Shown here: piece by piece, positions 8,198-11,461 of the stretch | How the letters are laid out: each line of letters opens with the position of its first letter | Numbering within the stretch: the first letter of the stretch is position 1 | Assembly: GCA_900549665.1 (NCBI GenBank) | Contig: URPH01000039.1 | Span: 1 to 11,461 of the forward strand | Source: an uncultured Lachnospiraceae bacterium | Lineage (GTDB): Bacteria > Bacillota > Clostridia > Lachnospirales > Lachnospiraceae | Reading direction: 5' to 3' | Length of the DNA stretch: 11,461 nt | The notes under the pieces: generated by a model | What the model was told of the DNA's origin: nothing | Database searches by the model: none | What the model saw: only the letters and a program-made list of their open reading frames with translations | Made by a program: the position numbers and the translations under genes

Positions 8198-8227
8198 CGT
8201 CCACCACTCTTTTCCCTTTTTGCCATT

Positions 8228-8256
8228 ATTATAGTGGACGAGGGCTGAGAAAAATG
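8228..8256 (-). promoter_or_regulatory. Candidate promoter of the spoIIE-tilS-hpt-ftsH unit
   Basis: A perfect TATAAT lies at 8228-8233 on the minus strand, just after the divIC terminator. The region around 17 nt upstream is only a T-rich hexamer (about 8251-8256); a TGACAT lies 20 nt upstream, which is too far for an ordinary -35. The weak -35 would fit activator dependence, as for spoIIE under Spo0A in Bacillus, but no clear Spo0A box was recognised. Confidence 0.45.
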
Positions 8257-8276
8257 TCATTTCCGGTCAGTGGCAA

Positions 8277-8318
8277 TAAAAAAAGACACCGTCGCATAAT
8301 CTGCAAATCAGTGTCTTA
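8277..8318 (-). terminator. Terminator at the end of divIC
   Basis: On the minus strand AAGACAC and GTGTCTT pair across a 21-nt loop and lead into seven Ts (8278-8284). The divIC stop codon overlaps the first stem arm. It separates the rqcP-yabP-yabQ-divIC transcript from the spoIIE unit. Confidence 0.6.
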
Positions 8319-8630
8319 TTTCATTTTGAATACAATCTCGCCTTCCTTGACCAGTCCCAGCTTATCCTTGGCAACTTCTTCAATATAGGCTTGTGTCTGT
8401 GTATATTTTTTAAATTCAGCCAGCTCTGTGGTACGGCTTTCTTCGTCAGCAATCTTGGCATCCAGCTCTGCCTCGGCCGACATATATTCCTGCTGCTTCT
8501 GCTTTAGTGTGTAGCTGTTTACGGAAATAACCACCAACAACATAACGACAACTGCGGAAACCAAAAACATGCCGAAACGATTCTGACGCCTACCTCGAAA
8601 TGCGACTCTTCTCCGAGTTCTTCGTTTCAT
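8316..8630 (-). CDS. divIC: Septum formation initiator DivIC / FtsB-like
   Basis: This 104-residue single-pass protein belongs to the FtsB/DivIC family that links FtsL and DivIB/FtsQ in the division machinery. A very basic cytoplasmic N-terminus (1-18, rich in Arg) is followed by one membrane helix (about 19-38), a coiled coil rich in Lys/Glu/Gln (39-76) and the family's extracytoplasmic end YIEEVAKDKLGLVKEGEIVF (82-101). The start is ATG 8630, 5 nt after GAGGGG. It overlaps the end of yabQ by 41 nt in another frame, so the two are surely co-transcribed. Its place after yabQ is the same as in Bacillus subtilis (yabP-yabQ-divIC). Confidence 0.92.
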   Translation of the reverse strand: MKRRTRRRVAFRGRRQNRFGMFLVSAVVVMLLVVISVNSYTLKQKQQEYMSAEAELDAKIADEESRTTELAEFKKYTQTQAYIEEVAKDKLGLVKEGEIVFKMK

Positions 8631-9138
8631 AGCGACCCCTCTTACCAGTTTGATTTTTGCGTTTACATAATGTTATCTTAATCTTTTTTATGTTGCCCGT
8701 CAACTTCTTTTTTGCCTGTCTTTTCATTTTTTTGCAGGCCCTTTTTATCTTGCCAAACATCTGTTTTGTCAATGCTTTTACCGGTCTAAGCACAAAGGAA
8801 AAAGCCCGGAATACCATATCTAGTAGCCAATTCAAAATTGTTGACATAATCTCCACAAGATGTTCCCCTATCGTATATTTATATACGAGCATTCCGAGTC
8901 CGGCTCCTGCTACGGAAAACCATCTTATCATTCCATTATTTGTTTTATAGAGCATAAAAAATAAAAAAATCCCGGCTCCGATCCAGAAAAAAAGATCTTC
9001 GATCGCAATAAAAAAATTGGTGTGCTTTATAATACGCCGGAGGATCCGGAACAGGTCATAGATGATGGTTATTACTACACCGGACATAAAGCAGTATGCT
9101 AAAAAGTGGCTTTCCTCTATAATCTGTTCACTCATCAT
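8590..9138 (-). CDS. yabQ: Spore cortex protein YabQ
   Basis: The 182-residue product is a membrane protein required for spore cortex formation in Bacillus. Three or four membrane segments are visible: about 11-31 (FLAYCFMSGVVITIIYDLFR), 42-62, 70-90 and perhaps an amphipathic helix at 95-118. The N-terminal pattern with 'G...YD.(F/Y)R..R' is typical of YabQ. After residue 125 comes a long, strongly basic tail, including KKMKRQAKKKL. The start ATG overlaps the yabP stop as ATGA, with GGAAAG 8 nt upstream; a second ATG follows at once. The tail is encoded in part by the 41-nt overlap with divIC. Identification rests mainly on membrane layout and gene order, which are strong together. Confidence 0.88.
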   Translation of the reverse strand: MMSEQIIEESHFLAYCFMSGVVITIIYDLFRILRRIIKHTNFFIAIEDLFFWIGAGIFLFFMLYKTNNGMIRWFSVAGAGLGMLVYKYTIGEHLVEIMSTILNWLLDMVFRAFSFVLRPVKALTKQMFGKIKRACKKMKRQAKKKLTGNIKKIKITLCKRKNQTGKRGRYETKNSEKSRISR

Positions 9139-9419
9139 TTAAACAGCTTTCCGAAAAAGGATTCCCCTTTCTGCCCCATACCGGATAATTCCGAATAAGT
9201 CAGACTGTCGATCTGTCCTTCCACATCCACCTCACCTTTTTCCAGAGACAGGCGGTTTACATGCAGATTGCTGCCTTTTATCATCAACATTCCCTGATCT
9301 GTTTCCAGTAATATCTCTGCAAGATCAAAAGAAAGCACATCACTGACCCCGCTGACCATACAGACATTGCGGTTGTTCAACATCAGTTTATGTGCTCTCT
9401 GTTTATTCATTTCTTCCAT
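9135..9419 (-). CDS. yabP: Sporulation protein YabP
   Basis: The 94-residue product belongs to the YabP/YqfC family, needed in Bacillus for spore cortex/coat maturation in the mother cell. Visible family traits are the opening HKLMLNNRNVCMVSGVSDVL, then SFDLAEILLETDQGMLMIKG and LHVNRLSLEKGEVDVEGQI, an all-beta pattern ending in a short Gly/Ser-rich tail with FFGKLF. The frame stays open to 9476, but ATG 9419 has GGAGG 8 nt upstream and fits the family length. No signal peptide or membrane helix is present. It overlaps yabQ by 4 nt. The 132-nt gap before it may hold its own promoter, but I could not find a convincing sigma-E site. Confidence 0.9.
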   Translation of the reverse strand: MEEMNKQRAHKLMLNNRNVCMVSGVSDVLSFDLAEILLETDQGMLMIKGSNLHVNRLSLEKGEVDVEGQIDSLTYSELSGMGQKGESFFGKLFK

Positions 9420-9551
9420 AATCAAAGCCTCCCGGTTATAGGTAATGGGAAATATCGTGCTCCTGTTTATCTTCAAATTCCCTTATTCCATATATATTCC
9501 GGCCTTGCCCTGATTATGACGGGATGTTTAAAATTTCAGACCTGTACAAAC

Positions 9552-9791
9552 TTACAAATATTCAAACATCTCTTTTGCTTCTTCTTTTTTGACCGTATCC
9601 GCTACTGTCAGAACGCGGACACTCACATCCTTATTTCCAAAATTGATCGTGATCTTATCTCCGACCTTTACCTCATTGCCTGCCTTGGCAACCTTGTCAT
9701 TGATCATCACTCTTCCCGCATCACATGCCTCATTGGCAACAGTTCTTCTTTTGATGAGACGGGATACCTTTAAATATTTATCTAAACGCAT
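9552..9791 (-). CDS. rqcP: S4-domain RNA-binding protein RqcP (YabO/HslR-like)
   Basis: This 79-residue protein is almost entirely an S4 RNA-binding domain: MRLDKYLKVSRLIKRRTVAN, then AGRVMINDKVAKAGNEVKVGD and a C-terminal strand and helix. In Bacillus the orthologue RqcP (YabO) helps RqcH add alanine tails to peptides stuck on the large ribosomal subunit. The start is ATG 9791 with GGAGAG upstream. The Shine-Dalgarno site lies right beside the end of the duplicated Rpn tail, only 19 nt after its stop, so the native upstream region (often an hup gene in related bacteria) has been replaced or displaced. No promoter was recognised close to the gene, and transcription may come from the accessory DNA upstream. 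Confidence 0.93.
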   Translation of the reverse strand: MRLDKYLKVSRLIKRRTVANEACDAGRVMINDKVAKAGNEVKVGDKITINFGNKDVSVRVLTVADTVKKEEAKEMFEYL

Positions 9792-9799
9792 AGGTCTCT

Positions 9800-9909
9800 C
9801 CTTTTCTGAGTCATATCAGACTCTTAACATATTCTTCTGATTTTCCTAAATCATCTGCAATCTCGGTTATCACTTTACCTTTTTGAAGCCATTGGTTGAT
9901 CAAAGTGCG
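9800..9909 (-). repeat. 110-bp direct repeat, copy 1
   Basis: This stretch matches 11297-11406 base for base at an offset of 1497 with about four mismatches. It covers the last ~33 codons of the Rpn frame, the stop codon and the bases next to the following Shine-Dalgarno site. The two copies flank the lipoprotein gene in the same orientation. Confidence 0.92.
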
Positions 9910-10128
9910 GTCTCTTTCCCGCTCGCCTTCGGCTCTGCCAAGCTTTTCACCTTCTGCTCTGCCAAGCTTTTCGCCTTCTATATATCCTTCGCGCCGCATA
10001 TCCATATCATTTACATACGTTTTCAAATACTCCGACCTCCATTCTTCATTCAGTCTTGCATTTTTCACTTCTTTATCAATCAATTTGGTAAATTCATCCT
10101 CTGCCTGTTCTTTTACAAATCCCTGCCC
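9811..10128 (-). pseudogene. Rpn-family nuclease / putative transposase, C-terminal remnant (copy 1)
   Basis: The frame is open from a TAA at 10129-10131 to the TGA at 9811, encoding about 105 residues that begin GQGFVKEQAEDEFTKLIDKE. They continue through RLNEEWRSEYLKTYVNDMDM and repeated GEKLGRAE units to INQWLQKGKVITEIADDLGK. This is the typical C-terminal end of the Rpn (PDDEXK_2, recombination-promoting nuclease) family: helices, a Glu/Gly/Arg repeat linker and a small helical tail. The PD-(D/E)XK nuclease domain, normally about 200 residues further upstream, is missing; the upstream sequence has the in-frame stop and no homologous frame. A TTG at 10083 could in principle start a 90-residue product, but it lacks a good RBS. 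It is best read as a decayed remnant. Confidence 0.75.
9932..9979 (-). repeat. 24-bp tandem repeat, two units, within the Rpn remnant
   Basis: Two adjacent 24-bp units beginning GCTCTGCCAAGCTTTTC differ at one base and encode the 8-residue period GEKLGRAE. A partial third unit precedes them. Such repeats in the linker before the C-terminal tail are common in Rpn proteins and expand by slippage. Confidence 0.8.
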
Positions 10129-10232
10129 TTATTTAGTTACAAGCATGGATTTTCTAAAAGATAAACAGATATGATATTTTACATCATAAAGATATGTTTT
10201 ACCGGAAACAGAAAATCTCCGGAAAAGAAAAT

Positions 10233-10268
10233 ATGCTTTGCGATAACTATATCATTATCGCAAAGCAT
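10233..10268 (-). terminator. Perfect 14-bp hairpin terminator after the lipoprotein gene
   Basis: ATGCTTTGCGATAA and its exact reverse complement flank an 8-nt loop. On the minus strand it starts 45 nt after the lipoprotein stop and is followed by a T-rich run (ATTTTCTTTTCC), as expected of an intrinsic terminator. A smaller CCGGA/TCCGG inverted repeat lies at 10202-10222. The rest of 10132-10312 holds nothing I recognise. Confidence 0.75.
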
Positions 10269-10312
10269 TTACAATTCTTATTTTATTGACATTTTTACAA
10301 AGAGGGGTTTGA

Positions 10313-11287
10313 TCATTCTTTTTCTTCCCCAATCTTTTTAAAAAACCGGACAGAATCATAATATGCAAAATAATCATAGCTGCTATCACTTAGCAATTCT
10401 GTCACATCCCGACCACCCCAATAAGTGTAAATATCTTCTCCTTGCTTCCTCAGACTGAGCAATACTCCATTTTCCATTGTCTCTAATCCCGATTTATGTC
10501 CCGGATTATACCCTATTAACACCAGACTGATCCATTCATCATTTCCGAACAGCTTTGCTTTTACATCTATTCCTATACCCCCTCCGGAAATTTTCAAATC
10601 TGCATAATATTGTCCGTCTTCTTCATAAATCGTAATATCATAATCTCTCAATTCTTCTGTACTTTTACCAAGTTCCTCAGAAAAAGCATAGTTACCAACC
10701 CAAGCTTCCAGTCCATTCGTTTCTTTGGGACTCCCTATCTGAACAGTTTCCTCTTCTGTTACTTTTTCAAAATATATACCGGAAGCCGGCAGATCTTCTG
10801 CCAGTGGATACAATACTCCCCAATAGGTATAGAGATCTTCTCCCTGTCTTTCCAGACTAAGCAATACAGTATTCTCCATTTTACTCAATCCTGTTACATG
10901 CTCCGGATTATATTTTTCTATCACCAGACTAACCCACTCATCACTTCCGTATAATCTTGCCTTCAGATTAATTCCCGTCATTTGACCATTTACTACTACA
11001 TCCGCATAATATTGATCGTTCTCTTTATATATATTAATATCATAATCCATAAACATGGGCGCATATCCTTCTTCGCTATACGCCTCATCAAAAGCATACT
11101 GACCAATCCAATTATCCAGATTATTCTTTACTTCGGTCTCTGTATTCTGCACCGGGCAATTTGTTTCCGATTCCTGTTCAGAGGTTTCGTCTGACAGATC
11201 TGTTTTTCCGCATCCAGTCAATATAAAACTCAAAGAAGACACAAGGACAAAAAGAAAAATGCTCACTTTATTCATTCTTATACACAT
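10313..11287 (-). CDS. Lipoprotein with two tandem homologous domains, function unknown
   Basis: The 324-residue product starts with a lipoprotein signal: basic MNK, hydrophobic core and lipobox ILTGC, so Cys26 would be lipidated and the protein anchored outside the membrane. An acidic linker (27-55) is followed by two related domains, about 57-175 and 193-317. Both contain the same landmarks in order: W(I/V)G.YAF, DYDI.IY, QYYAD, a Gly-containing turn, K.(R/L)(L/F)(Y/F)G.DEW(I/V)SLV, YNP.H..GL, MEN.VLLSL..QGED(L/I)YTYWG, and a final FEK/FKK. The repetition suggests beta-rich modules; the pattern resembles DUF5991-type domains, but I am not sure of that assignment. ATG 11287 has AGGGAA 7 nt upstream, next to the end of the second Rpn tail. 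The gene looks more AT-rich than the conserved block and sits between two Rpn remnants, which suggests acquisition. Confidence 0.85.
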   Translation of the reverse strand: MCIRMNKVSIFLFVLVSSLSFILTGCGKTDLSDETSEQESETNCPVQNTETEVKNNLDNWIGQYAFDEAYSEEGYAPMFMDYDINIYKENDQYYADVVVNGQMTGINLKARLYGSDEWVSLVIEKYNPEHVTGLSKMENTVLLSLERQGEDLYTYWGVLYPLAEDLPASGIYFEKVTEEETVQIGSPKETNGLEAWVGNYAFSEELGKSTEELRDYDITIYEEDGQYYADLKISGGGIGIDVKAKLFGNDEWISLVLIGYNPGHKSGLETMENGVLLSLRKQGEDIYTYWGGRDVTELLSDSSYDYFAYYDSVRFFKKIGEEKE

Positions 11288-11296
11288 ATATGGTTC

Positions 11297-11406
11297 CCTT
11301 TTCTAGGTCATATCAGACTCTTAACATATTCTTCTGATTTTCCTAAATCATCTGCTATCTCGGTTATCACTTTACCTTTTTGAAGCCATTGGTTAATCAA
11401 AGTGCG
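11297..11406 (-). repeat. 110-bp direct repeat, copy 2
   Basis: Near-identical to 9800-9909. Identity stops at 11406: copy 1 continues into the Rpn repeat linker, while here unrelated sequence begins with TAAAGTGTACCCC. It ends just upstream of the lipoprotein start, as copy 1 does at rqcP. Confidence 0.92.
11308..11406 (-). pseudogene. Rpn-family C-terminal tail (copy 2), cut by foreign DNA
   Basis: The minus strand encodes the last 32 residues of the same Rpn tail as copy 1 (TLINQWLQKGKVITEIADDL and on to YVKSLI) and stops at 11308. Upstream of 11406 the frame runs into unrelated sequence, so only the extreme C-terminus remains. This is consistent with insertion of a mobile element into a second Rpn gene. 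Confidence 0.8.
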
Positions 11407-11461
11407 TAAAGTGTACCCCTTGTCAAGGACATTTTAAAAAGAAGGGATTCCTAGATGTCAT
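11407..11461 (+). mobile_element. Probable left end of an insertion sequence (partial)
   Basis: The new sequence starting at 11407 interrupts the Rpn tail. It begins TAAAGTGTACCCC and includes a CCTTG-T-CAAGG palindrome (11418-11428), then AGAAGG 9 nt before an ATG at 11455 that runs off the window. A terminal sequence followed within about 50 nt by an RBS and start codon is the layout of many insertion sequences, for instance the IS3 family. The element type cannot be fixed from 55 bases. Confidence 0.4.

Noticed and set aside
8198..8260. Upstream ATG for spoIIE at 8260
   Set aside because: It lies upstream of the TATAAT box and its predicted start site, and the added residues show no membrane or family signal.
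7816..8388. 190-codon plus-strand frame opposite spoIIE and the divIC terminator
   Set aside because: It crosses a promoter and terminator of the minus strand and has a His/Pro/Ser-rich shadow composition.
9420..9551. Sigma-E promoter before yabP
   Set aside because: A CATAATCA near 9516 resembles a -10 element, but no matching -35 at 13-15 nt was found, so the match is too weak to list.
9932..9979. CRISPR-like repeats
   Set aside because: The 24-bp units are directly adjacent with no spacers and encode an 8-residue protein repeat.

Overview
The window looks like chromosomal DNA from a gut-type Clostridia bacterium, most likely Lachnospiraceae or a close relative. It carries the compact block rqcP - yabP - yabQ - divIC - spoIIE - tilS - hpt - ftsH, which mixes spore-formation genes with housekeeping genes in the Firmicutes way, with strong Shine-Dalgarno sites and moderate GC. 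Essentially everything lies on the minus strand, so the biological order runs from high to low coordinates.

Right end (about 9.8-11.46 kb) is accessory DNA. The 3' tail of an Rpn-family (PD-(D/E)XK nuclease / putative transposase) gene is present twice, as 110-bp near-identical copies 1497 bp apart. Between them sits a lipoprotein gene whose product has two tandem homologous domains, followed by a perfect 14-bp terminator hairpin. The outer Rpn copy is cut at 11406/11407 by unrelated DNA that looks like the left end of an insertion sequence, with a possible transposase start at the last bases.

Centre (3.3-9.8 kb) is the conserved block. rqcP (ribosome rescue S4 protein), yabP and yabQ (spore coat/cortex), and divIC (septum) end at a terminator. 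A new promoter then drives a spoIIE-like phosphatase that lacks the usual membrane domain, followed by tightly packed or overlapping tilS (tRNA-Ile lysidine), hpt (purine salvage) and ftsH (membrane protease). A second terminator lies about 160 nt after ftsH.

Left part (0.6-3 kb) has a cytoplasmic GH13 alpha-glucan hydrolase with its own promoter and a palindrome at the predicted transcription start. It is followed by a tRNA operon, Tyr - initiator Met - Phe, with a good promoter.

The first ~430 bases differ: very AT-rich, with the N-terminus of a parvulin-type foldase and its promoter. The tRNA-Phe at the boundary has acceptor strands that do not pair (GCCCAGA against TCGAGCC), while each strand would be normal in a different tRNA-Phe. 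The simplest reading is that two genomes are joined inside the conserved core of tRNA-Phe, probably an assembly chimera, so the first gene should not be assigned to the same organism without checking. No CRISPR array, riboswitch or complete mobile element was seen.
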